Source: Thiomonas intermedia
GTDB lineage: Bacteria; Pseudomonadota; Gammaproteobacteria; Burkholderiales; Burkholderiaceae_C
DNA length: 64,000 nt
Direction of reading: 5' to 3'
NCBI GenBank assembly: GCA_022730375.1
Contig: DZDA01000001.1
Coordinates: 95,380 to 159,379 of the forward strand
Below are positions 18,250 through 27,078 of the stretch, one piece after another. The translations under genes were made by a program, and so were the position numbers. The notes beneath the pieces were generated by a model. It was not told the DNA's origin, made no database searches, and saw nothing but the letters and a program-made list of their open reading frames with translations. The stretch's first letter is position 1, and every line of letters starts with the position of its first letter.

Positions 18250-19281
18250 ATGCTGCAACTGCTGCACCTGCCTGCAAGCGCGCTGGCCCAAGTCGCGCGC
18301 GACGCGTCTTCTCCCCTGCTCGGCGCCGCCTGTTTTGGCGCAGGCGCAGGCCCGATTCCGCACCCTCTTTTTCCGCTGGCCAGCGTTCAGGTTGAGCCGC
18401 TGGCGGGCGAACCCGCCTTGTGCGAAGCCTGGTCGACACAAGGGCCGCTGCAGCAGGGCAAGACGGGGCGCGTACATTGGTGCAGTAACGGCGACGTGTT
18501 ATTCGCCGTGCTGCAGGTGGCAGAGGCCGTGACCGCAGACGCGGAGGGCGTGCCGCCGTTGCAGGCGGCGTCGCGCGCGGCCTATGCCGATCTGTTCACC
18601 GCGCTTGATGCGTTGGGCTACCCGCATTTGTTGCGGGTCTGGAATCATGTGCCCGATATCAATGGCGAGAGCTCAGGCGTCGAGCGCTATCGGCTGTTCA
18701 ACATTGGCAGGCAAGACGCCTTTCTGGCCCACGGGCGTACTGTGGCCGGCACCAGCGTGCCCGCGGCCAGCGCCCTGGGTGCATCGGCCAACGCGCCGCT
18801 GCTGGTGTATTGCATCGCCGCGCGCCAGCCCGCTGCGGCGATTGAAAATCCGCGGCAGCTCAGCGCCTATCACTATCCGCAAGACTATGGGCCGCGCAGC
18901 CCCACGTTTTCGCGCGCCAGTCTGGCGACTTTCGGACAGCAGCATCTGCTCTTCATCTCGGGCACCGCCAGCATCGTGGGACATCGCACCCTGCACGCCG
19001 AGGACGTGGCGGAGCAGACGCGTGAGACCTTGCGCAATGTCGAGGCTGTGTTGCAGCAGGCGCATGCGAAGGGCGTTGCGGGCATGCGTCTTGCAAACCT
19101 GCACTACAAGGTCTATGTGCGGCACCCGGCAGACTGGCCGGTCATTCGCGCCGAACTGCAGCGTGCGGCAGGCGCAGCGGTGCACGCCATCGCCTTGCAG
19201 GCTGACGTCTGCCGCTCCGATCTGCTGGTGGAAATCGAGGCGACCGGCTTGCAGACCACAAATCAGGATCTTCGCGCATGA
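18250..19281 (+). CDS. xanB2: Chorismatase of the XanB2/FkbO/Hyg5 family (3-/4-hydroxybenzoate synthase)
   Basis: A 343-residue protein resembling XanB2, which splits chorismate into 3- or 4-hydroxybenzoate and pyruvate. Family landmarks are LLRVWNHVPDIN followed by ERYRLFNIGRQDAF, and later the run YGPRSPTFSRA and LFISGTASIVGH, which also show the RidA-like fold of this family. The ATG at 18250 is the first good start after the previous stop. In Xanthomonas XanB2 supplies the aryl starter for xanthomonadin and also for ubiquinone. Its position inside a polyene locus supports the same job here. Which isomer dominates cannot be read by eye. Confidence 0.82.
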   Translation: MLQLLHLPASALAQVARDASSPLLGAACFGAGAGPIPHPLFPLASVQVEPLAGEPALCEAWSTQGPLQQGKTGRVHWCSNGDVLFAVLQVAEAVTADAEGVPPLQAASRAAYADLFTALDALGYPHLLRVWNHVPDINGESSGVERYRLFNIGRQDAFLAHGRTVAGTSVPAASALGASANAPLLVYCIAARQPAAAIENPRQLSAYHYPQDYGPRSPTFSRASLATFGQQHLLFISGTASIVGHRTLHAEDVAEQTRETLRNVEAVLQQAHAKGVAGMRLANLHYKVYVRHPADWPVIRAELQRAAGAAVHAIALQADVCRSDLLVEIEATGLQTTNQDLRA

Positions 19282-20117
19282 GGCATCGTTTGCTTGTCAC
19301 CGCAGCCATCGCGCTGGCGTTTTCTACCTTGCCTGGAGCGGCTTCGGCGGAGCAGAAACCGCTGTGGGAATTCGGCCTTGGGGTAGGCGGGGTGAGCTTC
19401 CCGGCCTATCCGGGCTCGGATGCACAGCGCAACTATGCGGTGCCAGTGCCGTATATCGTGTACCGCGGCGAGTTCATCAAGGCAGACCGCAACGGGGTGC
19501 AGGCGCGCCTGTTCGATACTGATCGGGTCGAGTCCTATTTCAGCCTCAGTGCCTCGCCGCCTGTCAACAGTGCGTCCAATGGGGCGCGTAGCGGCATGCC
19601 CGATCTCAAGCCCATGGTCGAGTTCGGCCCCGCGCTCGAAGTGCATCTGTGGCAATCCGCCGCGCAGCGCATGCGGCTCGATTTCCGCATGCCATTGCGC
19701 ACCGCCTACACCGTGCAGACGCGACCGCAGCAGGTGGGATGGGTGCTGGCTCCGGTGCTCAATCTCGACATGGGCGGCGTGGAGGGGCTGCCGGGCTGGA
19801 ACCTGGGCATGCAGACCGGCCCGGTGTTCGCCGACCGACAGTACAACCAGACGTTCTATGGTGTTGACAGCGCTTACGCCACTGCAGCACGCCCCGCCTA
19901 CGCGGCGCGCGGCGGCTATTCGGGAAGCCAGTTCACAGTCGCCTTGAGCAAACGATTTTCTGGTTTCTGGGTGGGCGCCTTTGCGCGCTACGACAATCTG
20001 GACGGGGCCGTCTTTGCCGACAGTCCGCTGATGCGTCGCAGCCAGAACCTGTCGCTCGGCTTCGGCATCGCGTGGATACTCGGCCAGTCATCCAGAATGG
20101 TGGACAGTCATGAATGA
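19278..20117 (+). CDS. MipA/OmpV-family outer membrane protein
   Basis: A 279-residue protein with a signal peptide (cleaved after about residue 24, GAASA). Mature sequence alternates in amphipathic strands and ends in a strand close to the terminus, as expected of a beta barrel. The opening WEFGLGVGGVSFPAYPGSD and the PYIVYRGEF stretch are typical of MipA/OmpV. MipA was described as a scaffold for murein hydrolase and synthase, but the family is diverse. It overlaps the chorismatase and acyltransferase genes, so it is built into the pigment operon; a role at the outer membrane where the pigment resides is inference. Confidence 0.8.
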   Translation: MRHRLLVTAAIALAFSTLPGAASAEQKPLWEFGLGVGGVSFPAYPGSDAQRNYAVPVPYIVYRGEFIKADRNGVQARLFDTDRVESYFSLSASPPVNSASNGARSGMPDLKPMVEFGPALEVHLWQSAAQRMRLDFRMPLRTAYTVQTRPQQVGWVLAPVLNLDMGGVEGLPGWNLGMQTGPVFADRQYNQTFYGVDSAYATAARPAYAARGGYSGSQFTVALSKRFSGFWVGAFARYDNLDGAVFADSPLMRRSQNLSLGFGIAWILGQSSRMVDSHE

Positions 20118-20919
20118 GGATGTGATCGTGCCGGAGACCGTCTCAGAGTCAACATGGCGCAATGGCTGGGACATGGCGCGGGTGTTTTTCGGGCTCGGCA
20201 TCTTGGGCGTGATGGGGCTGCTTTGGTCTCTGCTGGCCATCCCGCTGTACTACCTGCTGCCGCGCCGAGCGGGCCTCTTGGTCGGACGCTGGCTGATTCA
20301 TTCGGCGTTCCGCGTGTATTTGCGTATTTTGGCGCTGATCGGCGCCTGCAATTTCGACCTGTCGGCGCTCGACGCCCTGCGCGGCCAGCCGCCCATGATC
20401 ATCGCACCCAATCATCCTTCGCTGATCGACGCCGTGCTGGTGATCTCGCGCCTGCCCGGACTTGCCTGCATCATGAAGGCCAGCATTGTGGACAACCCCT
20501 CGCTGGGCGCGGGCGCGCGGCTTGCGCGCTACATCCGCAACGACGCGTTGCGCAGCATGATCCACCTCGCCGTCGCCGATCTGAGATCGGGGCATCATCT
20601 GCTGCTGTTTCCCGAAGGCACGCGCAGTACGGGCCGACCCATCGGAACCCTGCGCGGCAGCGTGGCGCTCATCGCCAAACAGGCGCGGGTGCCGGTACAG
20701 ACCGTGTTCATCGAGACCGATTCGCCTTTCCTCGCCAAAGGCTGGCCTCTGACGCGCCGACCGCAATTGCCCATCACCTACCGGGTGCGCCTGGGCAAGC
20801 GCTTCGATCCGCCGCAGGATGCGCAGGCCTTCATCGCCGAGCTCGACGCCTATTACCGTGACGCGCTGGCGGGCGCCACACTACCGGATCCTCTCGTAGC
20901 GCCCTCCGCGGATGACTGA
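20110..20919 (+). CDS. 1-acyl-glycerol-3-phosphate acyltransferase-like protein (PlsC family)
   Basis: A 269-residue membrane-bound acyltransferase. One or two membrane helices occupy about residues 18-45. The catalytic HxxxxD motif is NHPSLID near residue 100, and the FPEGTRS motif follows near residue 175. In aryl polyene loci a PlsC-type enzyme is thought to help join the polyene to a glycerol or sugar-lipid anchor. It overlaps the MipA gene by eight bases and the GT2 gene by eight bases. Confidence 0.85.
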   Translation: MNEDVIVPETVSESTWRNGWDMARVFFGLGILGVMGLLWSLLAIPLYYLLPRRAGLLVGRWLIHSAFRVYLRILALIGACNFDLSALDALRGQPPMIIAPNHPSLIDAVLVISRLPGLACIMKASIVDNPSLGAGARLARYIRNDALRSMIHLAVADLRSGHHLLLFPEGTRSTGRPIGTLRGSVALIAKQARVPVQTVFIETDSPFLAKGWPLTRRPQLPITYRVRLGKRFDPPQDAQAFIAELDAYYRDALAGATLPDPLVAPSADD

Positions 20920-21712
20920 GTCCCACGTTGCCGCAGGCGGCCCGCCTCCCAGCGCGACGCACCTCGTCCTGATCCCTAGCTATGACCCGGGCGCCCAGGT
21001 CTATGACACGGTGCGTGCGGCGCGCGCGCAGTGGGCGCCGGTATGGGTGGTTGTCGACGGCAGCACTGACGGCACGGCGCAAGGGCTGCGCGAGATGGCC
21101 GACGAAGACCCCCAACTGCGTGTCTTCGTGCTGCCGCAAAACAGTGGCAAGGGCGCTGCGGTGCTGCACGGCCTTGACGCCGCTGCGGCTGCGGGCTACA
21201 GCCACGTGCTGACCATGGACTCCGACGGCCAACATCCGGCCGAACGCATCCCCGCCTTCATGGCCGCTTCACAGCGGCAGCCGCAGGCCATGGTGCTCGG
21301 CGTGCCGGTGTTCGACGCCAACGCGCCCAGCCTGCGCGTGCAGGGCCGCAAGGTCTCCAACGCCTGGGCCCATCTCGAAACCCTGTGGGCCGGCATCGGC
21401 GATTCACTCTACGGCTTTCGTGTCTACCCGGTGGCGCCGCTGCGCGCGGTGATGCAGCGCCAGCACTGGATGCGTCGCTTCGATTTCGACCCCGAAGCCG
21501 TGGTGCGTCTGAGCTGGCGCGGCGTGCCTGCCGTCAACCTGCCTGCTCCGGTGCGCTACCTGCGCCCCGAGGAAGGCGGCGTGTCGCACTTCAGTTATCT
21601 GCGCGACAACGTCCTGCTGACCTGGATGCACACTCGCCTGTTCCTCGGCTTCGTACTTCGGCTGCCCCTGCTGGTATGGCGACGCGTGCGCGGAACACCG
21701 GGCGTTGGCTGA
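20912..21712 (+). CDS. Glycosyltransferase family 2 of the aryl polyene locus
   Basis: A 266-residue GT-A fold enzyme. The nucleotide-sugar site is visible as LIPSYDPG near the N-terminus, VVDGSTDGTA near residue 45 and the metal-binding MDSDGQHP near residue 107. There is no long membrane segment except a possible helix at the C-terminus. In many aryl polyene clusters the GT2 domain is fused to an LpxL-type acyltransferase; here the two are separate genes on opposite operons. It ends directly against the convergent antiporter gene with no spacer. Confidence 0.85.
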   Translation: MTESHVAAGGPPPSATHLVLIPSYDPGAQVYDTVRAARAQWAPVWVVVDGSTDGTAQGLREMADEDPQLRVFVLPQNSGKGAAVLHGLDAAAAAGYSHVLTMDSDGQHPAERIPAFMAASQRQPQAMVLGVPVFDANAPSLRVQGRKVSNAWAHLETLWAGIGDSLYGFRVYPVAPLRAVMQRQHWMRRFDFDPEAVVRLSWRGVPAVNLPAPVRYLRPEEGGVSHFSYLRDNVLLTWMHTRLFLGFVLRLPLLVWRRVRGTPGVG

Positions 21713-23023
21713 TCAGGCTTTGGCCGAGTCGGCGCAGCCTTGCTCGGCGGGCTCTGCGGTCGCGAGACGCGGCAGCCACAGCCGCAGCATCGGCGCGGTG
21801 ATCACGGTGCTGAAAATCGCCATCAGCACCAACATGGTGAATACATTGCGCGAGATGGCGCCCAGGTCGTAGCCCACGTTGATGACGATGAGTTCCATCA
21901 GCGCACGGGTGTTCATCAGGGCGCCCATTACACCGGCTTGGGGACGGCTCATACCGCACCAGCGTGCGGCCAGATAAGCGCCGCCGAACTTGCCCAGCGT
22001 GGCCAGCATGATGAGCAGCGCGCACCAGGCCCACAAGGCACTGCTGGACAGACCGCCGACGTCGGTGCGCAGGCCGGTGTAGGTGAAAAAGATCGGCAGG
22101 AAAAACACCAGGACGAAGGGACTGACCTGTGTTTTCCAGGCCTGAACCAGCCGGGCCTGGTCGTGCAGGATGACGCCCATCATGAAGCCGCCGAAGATGG
22201 CGAAAATACCGATTTGATAGGTGCACATGGCCGAGATGAATATGGCCGCCAGCACCACGCCCAGCAGATTGGGCGACAGATCGCCGCCATCCGCCTGAAA
22301 GTGACGGATGGCGCGGTGCATCAGCGGCCGCACGACAAACAGCCAGAGCAGCGCAAAGCCGAGCACCATCAGCACTTTCAGGCCGAAGGCGGCCGGCTCG
22401 AAGTGGCTCGCCGCCAAGGTGGTGACCAGGGCCAGCAGCAGCCAGCCGACCACGTCGTTGAAGGCGGCGGCGCTGATGGCAATGACGCCCAGCCGGGTGC
22501 GGTGCAGGTCGAAGTCCACCAGGATGCGGCCCAGGATGGGCAGGGCGGTGATGGAGAACGCCGTGGCGATGAACAGTGCGCTGACCTCGCCCCCTGACTG
22601 GGGCGACAGCGTGGCGGCGCTGAAGGCGCCGAACCCCAGGCCGAGTGCGAAGGGCGCCAGCATGCTGGCGATGCCGATCCACAGCACGGCACGGCGGTTG
22701 CTGCGCACGCCGAGGTGCGCGAAGTCGAACTCCAGGCCGATCTGGAACATCAGCAGGATCAGGCCGATCTGCGACAGGATTTGCAGCGGCGTTCCCGAGG
22801 CCGAATGAAAGACGACATGGAACACATCGGGAGCAAGCAGGCCGAACAGGGAAGGCCCGAGCAGGATGCCGATCACGATCTCGCCCACAGCGGCCGTCTG
22901 TCCAAGCCGCCGTGCGAGCACGCCGCCGACGCGTCCGGCCAGCACGATGACCGTGAGCTGCAGCAGGGTGAAGAACAGCAGGGTCTCGGCGGCGTGGACA
23001 GAGAGGGGCGTGTTGACGCTCAT
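21713..23023 (-). CDS. Cation:proton antiporter, CPA2 (Kef-type)
   Basis: A 436-residue membrane protein with about 12 helices and the Na_H_Exchanger fold; the run VGEIVIGILLGPSLFG in the second helix and AAFNDVVGWLLLA in the middle carry the expected acidic residues. There is no C-terminal RCK/TrkA-N domain, so it differs from full-length KefB/KefC. I used the ATG at 23023; a TTG two codons upstream is possible. It is the last gene of the pigment - strand operon, 31 bases after the ketoreductase. A role in pH or ion balance linked to the pigment is not established. Confidence 0.85.
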   Translation of the reverse strand: MSVNTPLSVHAAETLLFFTLLQLTVIVLAGRVGGVLARRLGQTAAVGEIVIGILLGPSLFGLLAPDVFHVVFHSASGTPLQILSQIGLILLMFQIGLEFDFAHLGVRSNRRAVLWIGIASMLAPFALGLGFGAFSAATLSPQSGGEVSALFIATAFSITALPILGRILVDFDLHRTRLGVIAISAAAFNDVVGWLLLALVTTLAASHFEPAAFGLKVLMVLGFALLWLFVVRPLMHRAIRHFQADGGDLSPNLLGVVLAAIFISAMCTYQIGIFAIFGGFMMGVILHDQARLVQAWKTQVSPFVLVFFLPIFFTYTGLRTDVGGLSSSALWAWCALLIMLATLGKFGGAYLAARWCGMSRPQAGVMGALMNTRALMELIVINVGYDLGAISRNVFTMLVLMAIFSTVITAPMLRLWLPRLATAEPAEQGCADSAKA

Positions 23024-23054
23024 GGGCAATGGCGGCGGGCAAGGGGGATGGGGA

Positions 23055-23795
23055 TCAGATCATGCCGCCATTGATGGAAATGATCTGGCCGCTGATGTAG
23101 GCCGCTCGATCGGACGCAAGAAAGCCGACGAGATCGGCCACTTCCTCGGGCTGGCCGGCGCGCTTCATCGGTACGAGCCGCGCCACGGCGTCGGCATCGA
23201 AGCTGTCCGCGCTCATCGGCGTGGCGATGATGCCGGGAGCCACCGCGTTCACGGTGATGCCGCGGCTGGCCACTTCCAGCGCCAGGGATTTGGTGGCGGC
23301 GTGCAGCGCACCCTTGGCGGCGGCATAGTTCACCTGGCCACGGTTGCCCGTGATGGCGGCTACCGAGGTGATGTTGATGACACGCCCCCAACGGGTGCGA
23401 ATCATGGGCAGCATCAACGGCTGGGTGAGGTGGAAAAAGCTGTTGAGGTTGACGTCGATGACCCGTTGCCATTGGTCGGCGCGCATGCCGGGAAACACCG
23501 CGTCATCATGCAGGCCGGCGTTGTTGACCAGCACCTGGATCGGTCCGCTGGCCAAGAGCTCCTCGGCGGCTGCCGCGGTGGCCGCGGGGTCGCTCAGGTC
23601 GAAGGCCAGTGCCTGCGCGATGTGGCCCTGGCCGCGCAGTTCTGCGGCCAGAGACTGGGCGCGCAGCACGCCGCTGTTGGCGTGAATGAATACGGCAAAA
23701 CCATCGGCGGCTAGGCGACGGCAGATCGCGGCGCCTATGCCGCCGCTGCCGCCGGTGACCAAGGCGCGACGTGCTTGTGGCGTGGTGTCATTCAT
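23055..23795 (-). CDS. 3-oxoacyl-ACP reductase, FabG-like (aryl polyene ketoreductase)
   Basis: A 246-residue short-chain dehydrogenase. The NAD(P) site is TGGSGGIG near residue 15, NNAG near 90, and the catalytic set Ser (NITSVAA), Tyr and Lys (NYAAAKGALHAATKS). The ATG at 23795 lies within the end of the upstream dehydratase gene. In the polyene pathway it reduces the beta-keto group after each ketosynthase round, before dehydration gives the conjugated double bond. It corresponds to ApeQ in the E. coli aryl polyene system. Confidence 0.9.
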   Translation of the reverse strand: MNDTTPQARRALVTGGSGGIGAAICRRLAADGFAVFIHANSGVLRAQSLAAELRGQGHIAQALAFDLSDPAATAAAAEELLASGPIQVLVNNAGLHDDAVFPGMRADQWQRVIDVNLNSFFHLTQPLMLPMIRTRWGRVINITSVAAITGNRGQVNYAAAKGALHAATKSLALEVASRGITVNAVAPGIIATPMSADSFDADAVARLVPMKRAGQPEEVADLVGFLASDRAAYISGQIISINGGMI

Positions 23796-24264
23796 CGGTT
23801 TGATCACCGTCGTGGCCCAACAGGACCGACGCGCGGCCTTCCAGCAGCAGTCGGTCTGCAGCGTGCACGCTGAACTGGTAGAGCAGCATGCTGGCATCGC
23901 CGCTGATGCGCTCGGCGTTCACCGTGAGATCGGCGACCAAGTCGTCGATGCGGGTGGCATGCAGTTGTACCGCGCGCACGCTGACCAGCATGCCGGGTCG
24001 CGGCGGCGCTTCCAGCGGCGCGGCCAAGGCGCCGTGCACTGCCATGGCCTGCGCGGCGTATTCGATCCCGCAAGCTGCTCCGAGCCGGTCGAACTGACGC
24101 AAGGGGTTGTCCGCGTCGCGGTGGCTGCTGGCGCTGCAGACGATGCGCTGCGCGTCCCACGCCAGCACCCGGTCGAGCAGACACATGGCGCCCTGATGCG
24201 GAATGTGCGCGGCGATCCACGCGTGATCGCGTGCGCTCTCGTCAGGTTGGGCGGGGTTCAGCAT
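23788..24264 (-). CDS. ApeP-like 3-hydroxyacyl-ACP dehydratase
   Basis: A 158-residue hotdog-fold protein. The start of the hotdog domain reads AAHIPHQGAMCLLDRVLAWD, with His and Gly placed as in the ApeP-type dehydratases; GIEYAAQAMAVHGAL forms the central helix. It overlaps the ketosynthase-like partner by seven bases upstream and the ketoreductase by eight bases downstream. In the E. coli pathway ApeP pairs with ApeI in dehydration; the second dehydratase here is at 31952-32287. Confidence 0.82.
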   Translation of the reverse strand: MLNPAQPDESARDHAWIAAHIPHQGAMCLLDRVLAWDAQRIVCSASSHRDADNPLRQFDRLGAACGIEYAAQAMAVHGALAAPLEAPPRPGMLVSVRAVQLHATRIDDLVADLTVNAERISGDASMLLYQFSVHAADRLLLEGRASVLLGHDGDQTDE

Positions 24265-25076
24265 GGAGCGAGGCGCACTTCAAGTTGTTGATCGGGGAGC
24301 TGGTCAAGCACCACGGTATCGCTCTGTCTTTTGCACAGGGCTTGCAGTAACGGTAGGCAGCGGGCTGCAGGGATGGCGCCACGCAGGGTTTCCAGCCCGG
24401 CATCGGCCAGCCGGTTTGCGGGGGCGCGGGTGAAGGGTAGACTCGGATCCAGGCTGAGCCGGGCCAGGGTGTGCGCCCCAGCCTCTGGCGCGAGGGCCAG
24501 TGCAACGCCAAAGCTGTCGGGGATGGGGCGGGCGCTGTGCAGCGGCTCGGGATAGCAGGTGTCGTAGGCCAGCAGCAGCACGGGCTGGCGCAGAAGCGTG
24601 ACTTGCACCAGTGCTTCGAGCAGCCCGGCAGCAAAGCTGGCATCGAACGCGCACAGCACCGCGGATGGGGCCTTGGCCCCGGTGGCAATGCCCCAATAGC
24701 CTGAGGCTGCGTTGTGCACCGAGTTGTGAAAGCGGGTCGGCGAAATCAGCCGGTCGCTTGATGCGAGGGCGTCGCAGATCTCGTGGCAGTTCCGTCCGTC
24801 GCCACTGGAGGAAGAAAACACGGTGGCCAGATCAGCGGCCTGCATTCCGGCGGCCGCCACGGCCTCCAGTCCCGTGGCCAGGGTGAGCTTGATGACGGCG
24901 GTAGCGCGGCGGCGTTCGGCCGGCGGCAGAATTTGCGGCGTCGGCAGCACGGTCGGCTCCGGCACATAGGGCGCTTCGTGCATCAACACGGCGCGCGCCT
25001 GCGGCCAGTCGCGTAAGCCGGGGCCGAGCAGGCCGATGCCGTCCAAGCAGGCGCTGAGCAAGGTGGGCGGGCTCAT
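24258..25076 (-). CDS. Ketosynthase-like chain-length-factor protein of the aryl polyene pathway
   Basis: A 272-residue protein with the N-terminal half of a beta-ketoacyl synthase fold but no active cysteine: the segment corresponding to the strands before the nucleophile reads TVFSSSSGDGRN. RFHNSVHNAASGYWGIATGA is shared with ApeC-type partners. In aryl polyene synthesis such a short protein forms a heterodimer with the active ketosynthase and sets chain length. The ATG at 25076 overlaps the ketosynthase stop, fitting a 1:1 complex. The short length is normal for this family and is not a truncation. Confidence 0.82.
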   Translation of the reverse strand: MSPPTLLSACLDGIGLLGPGLRDWPQARAVLMHEAPYVPEPTVLPTPQILPPAERRRATAVIKLTLATGLEAVAAAGMQAADLATVFSSSSGDGRNCHEICDALASSDRLISPTRFHNSVHNAASGYWGIATGAKAPSAVLCAFDASFAAGLLEALVQVTLLRQPVLLLAYDTCYPEPLHSARPIPDSFGVALALAPEAGAHTLARLSLDPSLPFTRAPANRLADAGLETLRGAIPAARCLPLLQALCKRQSDTVVLDQLPDQQLEVRLAPC

Positions 25077-26302
25077 TGGGCGTCTCCCCGTGCCAGCACC
25101 AGACTGCAATTGGTGCCGCCGAACCCGAAGGAGTTGCTCAGCACCCGGCGCGGCGCAAAAGGGCGTGCTTCCAGCAGGTAGTTCAGCGGAGCGACGCTGG
25201 CGATGGCCGGGTCGAGCGCAGTGGCGCCCACGCCGCCGGGCAGCACGCCGTGGCGCAGCGCGAGCAGGGAGAACACGGCTTCCAAGCCGCCAGCGGCGCC
25301 TAGCGTATGGCCGGTGGCGCCCTTGGTTGAGCTGCAGGGCGTTGAGGGGCCGAACAGCGCGCCCACTGCGCGGCCTTCTGCGCTGTCGTTGCTGGGCGTG
25401 GCGGTGCCGTGCAGATTGATGTAGTCGATCTCGGCTGCCTGCAGACCGGCTTGCGCCAGCGCCGCCTGCATGGCGCTGCGAGCGCCCAGGCCGTCCGGGT
25501 GCGGCGATGACATGTGATACGCGTCACTCGACTCTCCGACGCCCAGCAGCAGCACGGCGTCGTCCGACGGACGTGCAGGGGCGGCTTCAAGCAGCACGAA
25601 GGCGGCGGCCTCTCCGATGGACAGGCCGTGACGCTGCGCGTCAAACGGGCGGCAGGGCTGGGTGGAGAGCAGTTCCAGCGAATTGAACCCATACAGCGTG
25701 GTCAGGCACAGGCTGTCGACGCCACCCACCAGGGCGCAGTCGATCAGTCCGGCGGCGATCATGCGCTGCGCGTTGCCAAAGACCTTGGCGCTGCTGGAGC
25801 ACGCGGACGACACCACCATGGCCGGGCCGAGCAGGCCGAAGCGGGTGCGCACATAGGCCGCGAGTGAGAAGGTGTTGTGCGTCTGGGCATAGTGATAACT
25901 GGCGGGCAGTGCGCCGCTGGCATCGCGCTGGCGATAGGCCAGTTCCGTCTGCAGAATGCCCGAAGTGCTGGTGCCGAGCATTACCCCCACACGCCGCGCG
26001 CCGTGGCGGGAAATGGCGGCTTGCACCGCCTGAAGGAAGTCGTCCTGCTGCAAGGCGAGTTCGGCGAGGCGATTGTTGCGGCAGTCAAATGCAGCCAGTT
26101 CTGGCGGCAGGCGCACGTCGTCCACACCCGCGACTTCGCCGATCCAGGTGGGCAGCTCCACGGTGTCGAAATCACAGGGCGAGAGGCCGCTGCGGCCGTT
26201 GCGCAGGGCCTGGAGTTGCGCATCCAGCCCGGCGCCCAGGCAACTGGTGGCGGTGGCGGCGCCGAGTTGCAGGTGCGGCAACGTGAGGGGAGAAAGAGGC
26301 AT
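25073..26302 (-). CDS. Beta-ketoacyl-ACP synthase (aryl polyene elongation)
   Basis: A 409-residue thiolase-fold condensing enzyme. The triad is visible: Cys168 in SSACSSSAK, His298 in HGTATPSND and His332 in GATGHTLGAAGG. FSNSFGFGGTN-like sequence closes the domain (SNSFGFGGTNC). I chose the ATG at 26302 (MPLSPLTL); a TTG 18 bases upstream is also open and neither has a strong ribosome site. With the adjacent chain-length-factor protein it should extend the aryl starter with malonyl-ACP. It is the only ketosynthase with a complete active site in the locus. Confidence 0.9.
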   Translation of the reverse strand: MPLSPLTLPHLQLGAATATSCLGAGLDAQLQALRNGRSGLSPCDFDTVELPTWIGEVAGVDDVRLPPELAAFDCRNNRLAELALQQDDFLQAVQAAISRHGARRVGVMLGTSTSGILQTELAYRQRDASGALPASYHYAQTHNTFSLAAYVRTRFGLLGPAMVVSSACSSSAKVFGNAQRMIAAGLIDCALVGGVDSLCLTTLYGFNSLELLSTQPCRPFDAQRHGLSIGEAAAFVLLEAAPARPSDDAVLLLGVGESSDAYHMSSPHPDGLGARSAMQAALAQAGLQAAEIDYINLHGTATPSNDSAEGRAVGALFGPSTPCSSTKGATGHTLGAAGGLEAVFSLLALRHGVLPGGVGATALDPAIASVAPLNYLLEARPFAPRRVLSNSFGFGGTNCSLVLARGDAQ

Positions 26303-26328
26303 ATGGTGAGGAGAGGTCAAGAGGTGGT

Positions 26329-27078
26329 TCAGGGCGTGCCGACGGTCGCCACGAGCAACACATTAGCAAATGGCGTGCCCTGGCTCATGGGCATGGGCTT
26401 GACCGTGAAACCGAGTGACTGCAAGACTTGCATCCATTCTTCCAGGGGGCGGCAATACAGATGTGCCGTGCGGTGGCCGCGAGCGCGGGTCACGATGAAG
26501 TCCACCCAGTTGCTGATGCGAAAGGGCAGTCCGGCTGCGGCGTCGCCTACCCGTAGCAGCAGCACGCCACCGGGAGTCAAGGCTTCGCGCACGCGGCGCA
26601 ACACCGCATCCTGCGCGGGCCTGTCGATGTAGTGCAGCACGTCGAGAATGACCACGGCATCGGCGTTGCCGAAGGGGGCGCTGCGGATGTCTCCCTGCTC
26701 GAAACGGGCGGCGGTGCCAAGGGCGGCGTTGGCGCGCGAGACATCGCTGGCCATCAATTCAACGCCGCGCAGTGCGGTGGTTTGGGGCGGGGCGGGCCAG
26801 GCTTGCGGCCAGTTGCCCGCCGCATGGGCGCGCTGCGCCGCAAGCAGCCAGGACGCCAGCAGCCCCTGGCCACAACCAAGATCGAGCACGCGGGCGTGTG
26901 CGGGGATGAGGCCACATTGCAGCAGTTTGACAAAGGCTGGATCGCCCGCCAGTTTGCCGCGTGCAAAATGCCAGGCGAAGCGCCCGGTCGGCCGGTAAGG
27001 CGCGGCAGCGGCATCGACTAGGCCAGAGAGCCAGGCGGCGGTGGCGTGTGAGGATGCAGGGGAGGCGTTTGCGCTCAT
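26329..27078 (-). CDS. Class I SAM-dependent methyltransferase
   Basis: A 249-residue methyltransferase. The SAM site is VLDLGCGQGLLASW near residue 66, followed by the acidic motif ELMASDVS and the post-motif DAVVILDVLHYID. It lies between the deacetylase, which it overlaps as ATGA, and the ketosynthase. Xanthomonadin-type pigments can carry a methyl ether on the ring, so O-methylation of the hydroxybenzoyl head is the simplest proposal. A different acceptor cannot be excluded. Confidence 0.8.
   Translation of the reverse strand: MSANASPASSHATAAWLSGLVDAAAAPYRPTGRFAWHFARGKLAGDPAFVKLLQCGLIPAHARVLDLGCGQGLLASWLLAAQRAHAAGNWPQAWPAPPQTTALRGVELMASDVSRANAALGTAARFEQGDIRSAPFGNADAVVILDVLHYIDRPAQDAVLRRVREALTPGGVLLLRVGDAAAGLPFRISNWVDFIVTRARGHRTAHLYCRPLEEWMQVLQSLGFTVKPMPMSQGTPFANVLLVATVGTP

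Noticed and set aside
24258..25076. Truncated ketosynthase pseudogene
   Set aside because: The short length and missing cysteine are normal for the chain-length-factor partner in aryl polyene loci, and the frame is intact and tightly coupled.
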